23,507 bases of DNA, taken from contig JAEDES010000019.1 of NCBI GenBank assembly GCA_016293205.1, positions 1-23,507 on the forward strand. Reading direction: 5' to 3'. Shown one piece after another: positions 7,477 to 14,387 of this stretch (its first letter is position 1; every line of letters starts with the position of its first letter). The notes beneath the pieces are model-generated. The model searched no databases. It saw nothing but the letters and a program-made list of their open reading frames with translations, and was not told where the DNA came from. The position numbers and the translations under genes were made by a program. Origin of the DNA: Bacilli bacterium (GTDB lineage: Bacteria > Bacillota_I > Bacilli_A > RF39 > UBA660).

Positions 7477-8442
7477 ATGAAAAAATATTTTTATAAAATT
7501 TTACTTCTCTTTTTACTTATTATTCCCATTAATGTCTTTGCATATTCTAAATATGTAATCCCAGGTGGAGAAACCATCGGTATAGAAGTTAATTCTAAAG
7601 GAATATTAATAGTAGACTTTTATAAAGTTAATAATTGCTTTATAGCTAAGGAAACAGGCTTTGAAATAGGAGATAGAATTATAAAAGTAGATAATATTGA
7701 AGTAAATAATATAAATGAAATGTTAAATATAATTAAAGAAACAAATAAAAAGAATATAAACTTCATAGTAGAAAGAAATAATACTAATTTAGAATTAAAA
7801 CTACCTTTAACAAAAGAAAATGGCATAATTAAAACAGGTTTATATGTTAAAGATAAAATCAATGGAATAGGTACTATAACATATATAGATCCAAAAACAA
7901 AAATATATGGATCTTTAGGACATGAAATAGTAGAAAGTAAAACACTATCTAGATTTGAAATTAAAGATGGTAATATTTATGAAGCCTCAGTACAAAGTAT
8001 AATTAAAAGTAAAAGGGGAGTAGCAGGAGAAAAAAATGCTATCACAAACAAAAACAATTTATATGGAACAGTTAAAGAGAATGAAATAACAGGAATTTAT
8101 GGTACTTATACAAAAGATATAAATAAAGACTTGATTGAAATAAGTGATACTATTACTACAGGAGAAGCCTATATCAAAACAGTAATTAAAGAAGATATTG
8201 TAGAAGACTTTGAAATTAATATTTTACAAATAGATACAAAGAGTAGAACAAAAAACATTTTATTTGAAATTACTGATAAAAAATTATTAAAAGAAACAGG
8301 AGGAATAATCCAAGGTATGAGTGGTTCTCCAATAATTCAAAATAATAAATTAGTAGGTGCTGTAAACTATGTAATTGTAAATGATACTTCTAAAGGTTAT
8401 GGTATATTTATAACGACAATGTTAGAAGAAGGAGATAGTTAA
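7477..8442 (+). CDS. spoIVB: SpoIVB-like serine protease (S55)
   Basis: SpoIVB is made in the forespore, crosses into the intermembrane space, and cleaves SpoIVFA to release pro-sigma-K processing in Bacillus. This 321-residue protein has an N-terminal membrane/signal segment (about 5-22), a PDZ domain (about 30-110; TGFEIGDRIIKVDN) and the S55 domain. The catalytic triad is visible: H149 in GSLGHEI, D267 in FEITDKK, and S282 in GMSGSPI; the D-to-S spacing of 15 matches what I recall for B. subtilis. The protein is about 100 residues shorter than the Bacillus one, mostly N-terminally. AGAGGTGA precedes the ATG. Usual neighbours recN and spo0A are not adjacent. Confidence 0.92.
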   Translation: MKKYFYKILLLFLLIIPINVFAYSKYVIPGGETIGIEVNSKGILIVDFYKVNNCFIAKETGFEIGDRIIKVDNIEVNNINEMLNIIKETNKKNINFIVERNNTNLELKLPLTKENGIIKTGLYVKDKINGIGTITYIDPKTKIYGSLGHEIVESKTLSRFEIKDGNIYEASVQSIIKSKRGVAGEKNAITNKNNLYGTVKENEITGIYGTYTKDINKDLIEISDTITTGEAYIKTVIKEDIVEDFEINILQIDTKSRTKNILFEITDKKLLKETGGIIQGMSGSPIIQNNKLVGAVNYVIVNDTSKGYGIFITTMLEEGDS

Positions 8443-8473
8443 AAAAGAGACAATTTGTCTCTTTTCTTTTTTT
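8443..8473 (+). terminator. Terminator of spoIVB
   Basis: A perfect 10-bp stem AAAAGAGACA/TGTCTCTTTT (8443-8465) with a 3-base loop, followed by a T-rich run, begins at the base after the stop codon. Confidence 0.88.
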
Positions 8474-8483
8474 AAAAAAATGA

Positions 8484-8489
8484 TATAAT
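8484..8489 (+). promoter_or_regulatory. Putative -10 box for the Tim44-like gene
   Basis: TATAAT lies 38 bases before the ATG at 8528, just after the spoIVB terminator. A ribosome binding site AGAAGG follows. No clear -35 is seen, because the terminator T tract occupies that position. Confidence 0.4.
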
Positions 8490-8527
8490 TATTTTATAGT
8501 AAGATAGAATAAAGAGAAGGTGCTTTA

Positions 8528-9400
8528 ATGAAAAACAAATACGCCATTGTATTAAGTTATATTTTCATTATATTATGTAGTGTATTTTTAATGAATTTTC
8601 AAACTGCAACAGTAAATCAATTACATCTAGGTCAAAACTTTGAAGACGGATTTGTTGATGAAAATGGAAATCATAAAGATCCATTAGACATTGGACCATC
8701 AAACGAAGAATTTCATCGTATGGTTTTAAAATATTCACCATATGCCGGAATAGGAATAGTAGTCATTTTAGTATTAGTAATATTTAAACAACATACTAAA
8801 CTAAGAACATTTGAAAAACCTGGTCTTATTAGAATAGAAAATGAAAATGCTATGGTAGAAAGTGATATATCACAATTAATACCACATTATGATAAAGATA
8901 AATTTATAGATGCTCGTTATAATGACTTCGTAGAAATTAAAAGAGCCTATTTAACAAATAATACTTTTAAATTAAAAAAGAAATTAACCGATCAATTATA
9001 TAATCAATATGTTCAAGAAATAGAAGGATTTAAAGCTCGTGGAGAAGTACACACTTTAAAAGATAGTCGTTACCGCGGAGCAATAATCAAAAACATTGAA
9101 CAAATAAATACTATGTTAGTTTTAACATTAGAATTAAAAGTATGTTATTTTGAATATGTAGAACGAAATAATACATTAATTTCAGGTAATAGAGATAAAA
9201 AAGTAATTGTCTATTACGAATTAAAATTTATAACTGATTTAAGAGATTTCATTTCAGAATGTCCACACTGTGGAGCTAAATCTCCAGATACATTCGCAAG
9301 AGTTTGTGAATATTGTGGTGAAGAAGTAGAAGAAACTAATTTAAATTGGAAATTAAACCAAGAAAATATAATAATAAAAAGTTATGGTGAAGACATCTAG
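8528..9400 (+). CDS. Membrane-anchored Tim44-like domain protein with zinc ribbon
   Basis: A 290-residue protein with hydrophobic segments at about 7-23 and 72-87, consistent with two membrane passes around an extracytoplasmic loop of about 50 residues. Residues 125-240 resemble the Tim44-like fold (PF04280), beginning FIDARYNDFVEIKRAYLTNN and containing GFKARGEVHTLKDSRYRG. A C-terminal zinc ribbon has CPHC (C245, C248) and CEYC (C260, C263). Bacterial Tim44-like proteins are generally uncharacterised; a lipid or protein contact at the inner face of the membrane is the usual guess. It precedes a small membrane protein by 12 bases and probably forms an operon with it. Confidence 0.78.
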   Translation: MKNKYAIVLSYIFIILCSVFLMNFQTATVNQLHLGQNFEDGFVDENGNHKDPLDIGPSNEEFHRMVLKYSPYAGIGIVVILVLVIFKQHTKLRTFEKPGLIRIENENAMVESDISQLIPHYDKDKFIDARYNDFVEIKRAYLTNNTFKLKKKLTDQLYNQYVQEIEGFKARGEVHTLKDSRYRGAIIKNIEQINTMLVLTLELKVCYFEYVERNNTLISGNRDKKVIVYYELKFITDLRDFISECPHCGAKSPDTFARVCEYCGEEVEETNLNWKLNQENIIIKSYGEDI

Positions 9401-9412
9401 GAGGAAGCAAAT

Positions 9413-9727
9413 ATGTATATAGATTTAATAGTTTTAATATTACTAATCTTTGTAGTAATAATGTTCTTTAAAAATTATCAATCATTTGTCTTTTTAATAG
9501 CAATAATTGATATCTTTTTAAGAATACTTTCATTTATTAAGAGTAATATTGGCTTACCTGATGTAAGCTATATTATAGGAAAATATTTTCCAGAGAGTAT
9601 TTTTGATATAATTCATACATATACAAATGGAATAGTAAGTACAATTATTGATTGGTGTTTTGTAATTGTAATGATTAATTTCTTATTCTATATAACAAGA
9701 ATATTCTTAAGAAAAAAGAAAATCTAA
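9413..9727 (+). CDS. Small membrane protein of unknown function
   Basis: A 104-residue hydrophobic protein with probable membrane helices at about 3-19, 25-42 and 74-96 and a basic C-terminal tail (RKKKI). I recognise no family. AGGAGG precedes its ATG, and it lies 12 bases after the Tim44-like gene. The pair ends in one terminator, so a joint membrane function is likely. Confidence 0.75.
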   Translation: MYIDLIVLILLIFVVIMFFKNYQSFVFLIAIIDIFLRILSFIKSNIGLPDVSYIIGKYFPESIFDIIHTYTNGIVSTIIDWCFVIVMINFLFYITRIFLRKKKI

Positions 9728-9731
9728 AACC

Positions 9732-9760
9732 AAAAGACGACATAATAGTCGTCTTTTATT
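9732..9760 (+). terminator. Terminator before spoIIGA
   Basis: A perfect 10-bp stem AAAAGACGAC/GTCGTCTTTT (9732-9757) with a 6-base loop, followed by a T-rich tract. It isolates the Tim44-like operon from the sporulation genes. Confidence 0.88.
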
Positions 9761-9763
9761 TTG

Positions 9764-9787
9764 TATCTTAATACTGGTGATAATATG
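9764..9787 (+). promoter_or_regulatory. Possible compact promoter/SD module for spoIIGA-sigE
   Basis: A weak -10-like TATCTT (9764-9769) sits 15 bases before the ATG at 9785 with GGTGA (9776-9780) between them, the same layout as other genes here. No Spo0A box resembling TGTCGAA is visible, although the Bacillus spoIIG operon is Spo0A-controlled. The terminator stem occupies the expected -35 region. Confidence 0.3.
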
Positions 9788-10507
9788 AAAGTATATTTAG
9801 ATTCACTACTTATTTTAAATTTATTTATTGATTATTTTATTCTATATGGAACAAAAAAACTTCTAAAAAGAAAGACTAGTATAAAAAGATTAATTCTAGG
9901 AAGTATTATTGGTAGCTTAACAACATTTACCATATTTTTAAAACTTACATCCCTAAAACTACTAATAATAAAATTAGTATTAAGTATCTTTATAATATTA
10001 GTAACTTTTGGTAAGAAAAATTTCATAGAAAATATTTTTTATTTCTATATTATAAGTATCATTATAGGTGGATTATTATACTTAATTAATATAAGATTAA
10101 ATTATTTTTCTCTGCTATTAGTTATTCCAATCATTATAAATATTTATATTAAGAAAACTAAAGAATATAAATTAAATATAAAGAATAATTATATAGTAGA
10201 AATAATAATAAAGGATAAAGTATATAAATTAGAAGGAATGATTGATACAGGTAATCATTTAGAAGATCCATATAAGAAAAGGGGAGTGATACTTGCAAAT
10301 ATAAATATTGATTATAAAAAATATAAGTACTTATATGTTCCATATCATGCCCTAAACTATAATGGATTAATTCCATGTATTAAACCAGATAAAATAATAA
10401 TTGATAATAAAGTAATAACTAATTATTTAATAGGAATATCAAAAGATAAATTTAATTTAAATGGAAGTGAATGTATATTGCCAAATAAAATACAGGAGGA
10501 TTTATGA
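9785..10507 (+). CDS. spoIIGA: SpoIIGA, sigma-E-processing aspartic protease
   Basis: SpoIIGA sits in the asymmetric septum and cleaves the pro-sequence of sigma-E in the mother cell. This 240-residue protein has a hydrophobic N-terminal half with about five membrane helices (about 5-22, 34-53, 58-75, 82-101, 107-122) and a C-terminal protease domain. The single catalytic aspartate is D154 in GMIDTGNHLEDP (151-162), the family motif; two domains must pair to form the active site. It is shorter than the roughly 300-residue Bacillus protein. I start at 9785 after GGTGA; an upstream ATG at 9761 lacks a site. Its TGA stop overlaps the sigE ATG (ATGA), coupling protease and substrate. Confidence 0.93.
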   Translation: MKVYLDSLLILNLFIDYFILYGTKKLLKRKTSIKRLILGSIIGSLTTFTIFLKLTSLKLLIIKLVLSIFIILVTFGKKNFIENIFYFYIISIIIGGLLYLINIRLNYFSLLLVIPIIINIYIKKTKEYKLNIKNNYIVEIIIKDKVYKLEGMIDTGNHLEDPYKKRGVILANINIDYKKYKYLYVPYHALNYNGLIPCIKPDKIIIDNKVITNYLIGISKDKFNLNGSECILPNKIQEDL

Positions 10508-11196
10508 AAAGAATAATTGATTTTTTTAAGAAGTTATTTAGTAAAACTAAAAGTATTTTTTATTTAGGTTCAACAGATATATTACCGGAACCATTATCAA
10601 AAGAGATGGAGGACTACTATGTATCATTAAAAGATGATGGAGATTTATTTGCTAAAGATAAATTAATTGAACATAATTTAAGATTAGTTGTTTTTCTTGC
10701 AAAGAAGTATGAAAATACAGGAGTTGATTTAGAAGATCTAGTAAGTATAGGTACTATTGGTTTAATCAAAGGAATAAATACTTTTAGTGCTAATAAGAAT
10801 ATAAAACTTGCAACATATGCATCTCGTTGTATAGATAATGAAATATTAATGCATCTTAGAAAAATTAAAAGAAATAAAGCAGAAGTAAGTATAGATTCAT
10901 CTTTATCATATGATGCTGAAGGAAATGAACTTCATTTAGAAGATATTTTAGGAACAGATTCAGATATAGTAACTAAAGGAATAGAAGAGGAAGCTGATAA
11001 GAAAGTAATGATTAATGAAGTAATGCATTTAAAACCAAGAGATCGAGATATTATGATTTTAAGATATGGCTTAATGGGTCAAGATGAATTGACACAAAAA
11101 GAAGTAGCTGAAAAACTTGGTATATCACAATCGTATATATCAAGGATTGAAAAAAAAGTAATTAAACGTCTAAAAATGCTTGTTAACTCCTACTAA
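10504..11196 (+). CDS. sigE: Sporulation sigma factor E (pro-form)
   Basis: Sigma-E directs mother-cell gene expression early in sporulation. The 230-residue product has region 2 (IEHNLRLVVFLAKKYENTG, then DLEDLVSIGTIGLIKGINTF and KLATYASRCIDNEILM) and region 4 with helix-turn-helix TQKEVAEKLGISQSYISRIEK near the C-terminus. The amphipathic basic N-terminus (MKRIIDFFKKLFSKTKSIF) precedes YLGSTDILPEPLS, which aligns with the Bacillus mature start YIGGSEALPPPLS. The pro-sequence is therefore about 19-20 residues, shorter than the 27 of B. subtilis as I recall it. Region 4 and the SRIEKKVIKRL ending separate it from sigma-K or sigma-G only by overall similarity, but the spoIIGA linkage settles sigma-E. 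GGAGG lies inside the end of spoIIGA. Confidence 0.95.
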   Translation: MKRIIDFFKKLFSKTKSIFYLGSTDILPEPLSKEMEDYYVSLKDDGDLFAKDKLIEHNLRLVVFLAKKYENTGVDLEDLVSIGTIGLIKGINTFSANKNIKLATYASRCIDNEILMHLRKIKRNKAEVSIDSSLSYDAEGNELHLEDILGTDSDIVTKGIEEEADKKVMINEVMHLKPRDRDIMILRYGLMGQDELTQKEVAEKLGISQSYISRIEKKVIKRLKMLVNSY

Positions 11197-11207
11197 TTTG
11201 ATATAAT
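11180..11207 (+). promoter_or_regulatory. tdk promoter inside the 3' end of sigE
   Basis: TTGTTA (11180-11185) and TATAAT (11202-11207) are spaced by 16 bases, a good vegetative promoter. The -35 box lies inside the sigE coding sequence. Initiation near 11214 gives a leader of about 18 bases before the tdk start. No terminator separates sigE from tdk. Confidence 0.6.
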
Positions 11208-11222
11208 GAATTAGAGTAGGAG
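11187..11222. repeat. Inverted repeat flanking the tdk -10 box
   Basis: CTCCTAC (11187-11193) is complementary to GTAGGAG (11216-11222), with a further TAATT/AATTA inner pairing and a 2-base bulge. The right arm contains the GGAG of the tdk ribosome binding site. It could be an operator around the -10 box. Alternatively, it could be an RNA hairpin masking the binding site only in transcripts that read through from sigE. Confidence 0.45.
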
Positions 11223-11231
11223 AGTGAAATA

Positions 11232-11804
11232 ATGGCTAAATTATATTTTAGATATGGTGCTATGAATAGTGGTAAAACTGCTTTATTATTACAAGCTGCT
11301 TATAACTATGAACAACAAGGAATGAAAGTTTTAGTAGCAAAGCCATCAAAAGATACAAAAGGGAATTTAAATATTGTTTCAAGAATTGGATTGGAAAGAA
11401 AAATTAATTTTCTAATTAGACCAGATGATAATGTTTTTAATATTGTAAAAAAGAAAAAGAATATTAGTTGTTTATTAATAGATGAAGCTCAGTTTCTTGA
11501 ACCAATTCAAGTAGATCAATTAATGGAAATAGTCGTTAAATTAAATATACCTGTTATTTGTTATGGATTAAGAACAGACTTTAAAACTAGAGGATTCCCA
11601 GGATCTACTAGATTATTAGAACTTGCCCATACAATAGAAGAAATGAAAACTATTTGTACTTGCGGTAGAAAAGCCATGTATAATGCTAGATTTATAAATG
11701 GTAAATTTACTGTAGAAGGAGACCAAGTAGCCATTGACGGAGAAAATTCAGTAACATATGAACCACTTTGTCCACATTGTTACTACGAAAAAGTTAATCA
11801 ATAA
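11232..11804 (+). CDS. tdk: Thymidine kinase (type II)
   Basis: Phosphorylates thymidine to dTMP in the salvage pathway. The 190-residue protein has the P-loop GAMNSGKT (9-16), the catalytic/Walker B motif IDEAQF (E85), YGLRTDFKTRGFPGS (111-125) and a C-terminal zinc-binding set CTC (142-144) and CPHC (180-183), with the thymidine-binding loop between. Length is typical of tetrameric bacterial enzymes. It is expressed from its own promoter within the end of sigE, with possible read-through from the sporulation operon. It ends at a bidirectional terminator. Confidence 0.96.
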   Translation: MAKLYFRYGAMNSGKTALLLQAAYNYEQQGMKVLVAKPSKDTKGNLNIVSRIGLERKINFLIRPDDNVFNIVKKKKNISCLLIDEAQFLEPIQVDQLMEIVVKLNIPVICYGLRTDFKTRGFPGSTRLLELAHTIEEMKTICTCGRKAMYNARFINGKFTVEGDQVAIDGENSVTYEPLCPHCYYEKVNQ

Positions 11805-11831
11805 AAAAGTTGAGTTAATTCTCAACTTTTT
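11804..11831. terminator. Bidirectional terminator between tdk and yigZ-like gene
   Basis: A perfect 11-bp stem AAAAAGTTGAG/CTCAACTTTTT with a 6-base loop. It directly follows tdk, and its right arm is part of the last codons of the converging YigZ-family gene. Confidence 0.88.
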
Positions 11832-12396
11832 CTATGTATTCTTCATTTAATATTTCATAATCATAACCACCTAAGATACTAAGTTTATCTATAGGAAGTA
11901 AAATTGTATATATGACCTTATCATTAAATTGTTTATTTACAATAACATAATTTTTAAGTAAATAATCTAAATTCTTTTGCATATCATAACTAATAGTTAC
12001 ATTCATTCGATAACCCTTAACAACATCAACTGCTTCACTTGCAAGAATAGCATCTCTAACAGATTTAGAATACGCTCTAACAAGACCACCTGCACCTAAT
12101 TTAATACCACCAAAGTATCTGACAGTAACAGCTAAAACATTTATAATTTCTTCTTTATCTAAAACATTTAACATAGGAGCTCCAGCAGTACCACCAGGTT
12201 CACCATCATCACTAGAGCGTCTTGCATTATCAGTAATATATGCATAACAATAATGTGTTGCCTTAGGATATAAAGATTTAGCTTCTTCAACCAAAGAAGA
12301 AACATCATTAATATCATTTAATTTATATAAAAGTGTAATAAATCTAGAGTTTTTAATAATGATTTCATTTACAGAATTACTTTTTAAAGTCTTCAT
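11815..12396 (-). CDS. YigZ/IMPACT family protein
   Basis: A 193-residue member of the YigZ/UPF0029 (IMPACT N-terminal) family, related in fold to ribosomal protein S5 and EF-G domains; the bacterial role is not settled but is thought to be translation-linked. Clear motifs are THYCYAYI (47-54), DDGEPGGTAGAPML (63-76) and VRYFGGIKLGAGGLVRAY (92-109), with a small C-terminal ferredoxin-like domain (about 125-190). The ATG at 12396 follows AGGTGA by 5 bases; the apparent GTG start three codons upstream is part of that site. Single gene with its own promoter. Confidence 0.93.
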   Translation of the reverse strand: MKTLKSNSVNEIIIKNSRFITLLYKLNDINDVSSLVEEAKSLYPKATHYCYAYITDNARRSSDDGEPGGTAGAPMLNVLDKEEIINVLAVTVRYFGGIKLGAGGLVRAYSKSVRDAILASEAVDVVKGYRMNVTISYDMQKNLDYLLKNYVIVNKQFNDKVIYTILLPIDKLSILGGYDYEILNEEYIEKVEN

Positions 12397-12419
12397 ATTC
12401 TTCACCTAAAAATATTATA
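12394..12419 (-). promoter_or_regulatory. Compact promoter/SD module for the YigZ-family gene
   Basis: On the minus strand TATAAT ends 17 bases before the ATG at 12396, with AGGTGA between. The transcript should start within a few bases of the ribosome binding site. Confidence 0.5.
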
Positions 12420-12449
12420 CTTTAAATACTATTTTATTTCTAGTAGATG

Positions 12450-12458
12450 TGTTATAAT
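12450..12458 (+). promoter_or_regulatory. Extended -10 promoter of the AI-2E-type gene
   Basis: TGTTATAAT (TATAAT at 12453-12458) is an extended -10 element lying 22 bases before the TTG start at 12481. AAAGGAGAGG follows as a strong ribosome binding site. No clear -35 is visible. Confidence 0.55.
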
Positions 12459-12480
12459 TAACATAAAGGAGAGGATTAAA

Positions 12481-13626
12481 TTGTTTAAAAAAGGAAAAGA
12501 TAAAGAATTAGATGTTACTAGTTTAAATGAAATAATTCATACAGGTAAGAAATTCGTTAACATTGCTTACTTTATGACTATTGTAGCCATCGTCTTACTA
12601 GGAACATATATTTTAAAAGAGTGGAAAGTATTTGGAGTTATCGGAGAATTCTTATCAGTAATATCACCAATCTTTATTGGATTTATTATTGCATGGTTAT
12701 TTGATCCTTTAGTAAAAAAACTAGAAGATAAGAAAGTTCCAAGAATACTAGCATGTATTATTACATATTTATTATTTCTTGGATTACTATTCTTAATTAT
12801 TTATTTATTAATCCCAACATTAATTGGCCAAATTAAGGATTTTATTGATGTAATACCAGGTATAACAATTCAATTAAAAGATGCTTTTGAAAATATGTTT
12901 AAAGCGTTTGATGGAGCAACAGGTAGATCATTATTAAATCAAGTATATGCAGCAATTGAAGGAATTGCTAAAGGATTAACAGAAAGTCTTCCTGATACAT
13001 TATTCCAAACTGGTAAAGGTTTAATTAACGGAGGAGTATCATTTGTTTTAGGATTAATGATTGGATTCTACATGTTATTTGATTTTAATAAGATCAATGA
13101 CTTTATTTTAGATTTTATTCCAAAGAAACATCAAAAGAATTATAATGATTTAACTGCAAGAATTAATGAATCATTAAGAAGTTATTTACAAGGTTTATTC
13201 TTAATAATGTTACTAGTATTTATTACACAAAGTATTGGTTTAACATTAGCTGGTTTACAAGCACCATTAATCTTTGCATTATTCTGTGCTTTAACAGATG
13301 TTATTCCATATTTCGGACCATACATTGGAGCAATCCCTGCAGTTATCGTAGGATTTACAATGGATCCTTTAGTAGGAATTTGTTGTATTATTTCAATATT
13401 AGTAGTACAAGCATTAGAAAACAACTTCTATCAACCATTAATTATGGGACATACAATGAAATTACATCCTGTAACAATTATGGTAGGCCTATTGATTTTC
13501 CAACATTTCTTTGGTATTATAGGAATGATTGTTGCTACACCTGTAATTGCATGTGCTAAAGTAATATTCAATTTCGTAAATGAAAAATTTAATTTTGTCG
13601 ATAAATTAATACCAGGCGAAGAATAA
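12481..13626 (+). CDS. AI-2E/PerM family transporter
   Basis: A 381-residue polytopic membrane protein of the AI-2E transporter family (PF01594), with members exporting AI-2 or acting as ion antiporters or permeases; the substrate here is unknown. Membrane segments are visible at about 26-45, 57-76, 90-112, 184-201, 236-258, 260-275, 281-309 and 330-365. The family signature LTDVIPYFGPYIGAIPAVIVG spans 271-291, and QPLIMGHTMKLHPVTIMVGLL spans 318-338. A soluble periplasmic-side domain lies between 115 and 180. The start codon is TTG, supported by a strong AAGGAGAGG; no in-frame ATG sits nearby. It is expressed alone, ahead of the T-box leader. Confidence 0.92.
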   Translation: MFKKGKDKELDVTSLNEIIHTGKKFVNIAYFMTIVAIVLLGTYILKEWKVFGVIGEFLSVISPIFIGFIIAWLFDPLVKKLEDKKVPRILACIITYLLFLGLLFLIIYLLIPTLIGQIKDFIDVIPGITIQLKDAFENMFKAFDGATGRSLLNQVYAAIEGIAKGLTESLPDTLFQTGKGLINGGVSFVLGLMIGFYMLFDFNKINDFILDFIPKKHQKNYNDLTARINESLRSYLQGLFLIMLLVFITQSIGLTLAGLQAPLIFALFCALTDVIPYFGPYIGAIPAVIVGFTMDPLVGICCIISILVVQALENNFYQPLIMGHTMKLHPVTIMVGLLIFQHFFGIIGMIVATPVIACAKVIFNFVNEKFNFVDKLIPGEE

Positions 13627-13635
13627 TATTAATAA

Positions 13636-13813
13636 AATGATGACTAAAGATAAGTATTATTTAATTACTGTTTTAAGAGAGTTCATGGATGGTGAGAATG
13701 AATAAAGTGTTAAATAAGAAGCTACTTTACGAGTTTTATCGGGATACCGTTATAACAATTAAGACCAAAGTAGGATGGTACCGGACAATTGTCCTCCTAC
13801 CGAGGTCTTTTAT
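13636..13813 (+). promoter_or_regulatory. T-box riboswitch leader, tRNA-Ala type
   Basis: T-box leaders sense uncharged tRNA and allow transcription of the matching synthetase genes. The T-box core AGGATGGTACCG is at 13772-13783. Its TGGT can pair with an ACCA tRNA end, fitting a discriminator A as in tRNA-Ala. The terminator form pairs AAGACC (13761-13766) with GGTCTT (13804-13809), GTAGGA (13770-13775) with TCCTAC (13795-13800), and GGAC (13783-13786) with GTCC (13791-13794). Upstream, AGAGAG and GGTGAGAA elements belong to stem I. GCT at 13721-13723, in the GAA-GCT-A context, is the likely alanine specifier codon. alaS downstream agrees. The 5' end is approximate. Confidence 0.92.
13761..13813 (+). 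terminator. T-box-controlled terminator
   Basis: The long stem formed by 13761-13766/13804-13809 and the inner helices ends in a T-rich run at 13808-13814. It is disrupted when the T-box bases (13772-13783) pair in the antiterminator with uncharged tRNA bound. Confidence 0.85.
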
Positions 13814-13839
13814 TTGTATTAGAATAAAAAGGAGAAAAT

Positions 13840-14379
13840 ATGAAAATATTTATAATTGGTGGTAAAGCAAAGAGTGGTAAAACTACTTTTGGAGAATTAT
13901 TAAGAGATAATTTAAAAGAATATGGATATAAACCATGTGTTATGCAAATAACAGAACCATTGTATTCATATGCAAGAAATTATTTTGAATATGATATTGA
14001 AAAAGATGAAAAACCACGTGAATTCTTACAAAAAATGGGAATTGAAATAATAAGAGAAAAACTTAATAAACCAAACTTTCTTCTAAATAGATTAAAAGAA
14101 GATATAGAAATACTAAGTAATTTCTTTGATACTTTTATTATTACAGATGCAAGACTTATAAATGAATTCACTAATCTTAAAAAGACATATACTAACGTAA
14201 CAACAATAAAAATAGAAAGAAAAAATTACTATACAGAGTTATCAGAATCAGAAAAAAATCATATAACAGAAACCGAAATAGATACTTTTGATAATTTTGA
14301 TTATAAAGTAATTAACTCAGGATATTCTTCATTAGAAGAACAAGCAAAAGAAATAGTTAAAAAGGAAAATAAGAAATAG
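13840..14379 (+). CDS. Deoxynucleoside monophosphate kinase-like P-loop protein
   Basis: A 179-residue P-loop kinase related to phage-type dNMP kinases. The Walker A loop is GGKAKSGKTT (7-16). IITDARLINEFTNLKK (about 99-114) is the Walker B/substrate region, and the ending with HITETEIDTFDNFDYKVINSG (about 140-160) matches the family's conserved His-Glu and Asn positions. It would phosphorylate a nucleoside monophosphate in the cytoplasm; the substrate is not determinable here. AAAGGAG precedes the start. It is the first gene behind the alanine T-box and is followed 8 bases later by a second P-loop kinase. Confidence 0.8.
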   Translation: MKIFIIGGKAKSGKTTFGELLRDNLKEYGYKPCVMQITEPLYSYARNYFEYDIEKDEKPREFLQKMGIEIIREKLNKPNFLLNRLKEDIEILSNFFDTFIITDARLINEFTNLKKTYTNVTTIKIERKNYYTELSESEKNHITETEIDTFDNFDYKVINSGYSSLEEQAKEIVKKENKK

Positions 14380-14387
14380 GAGGACTT

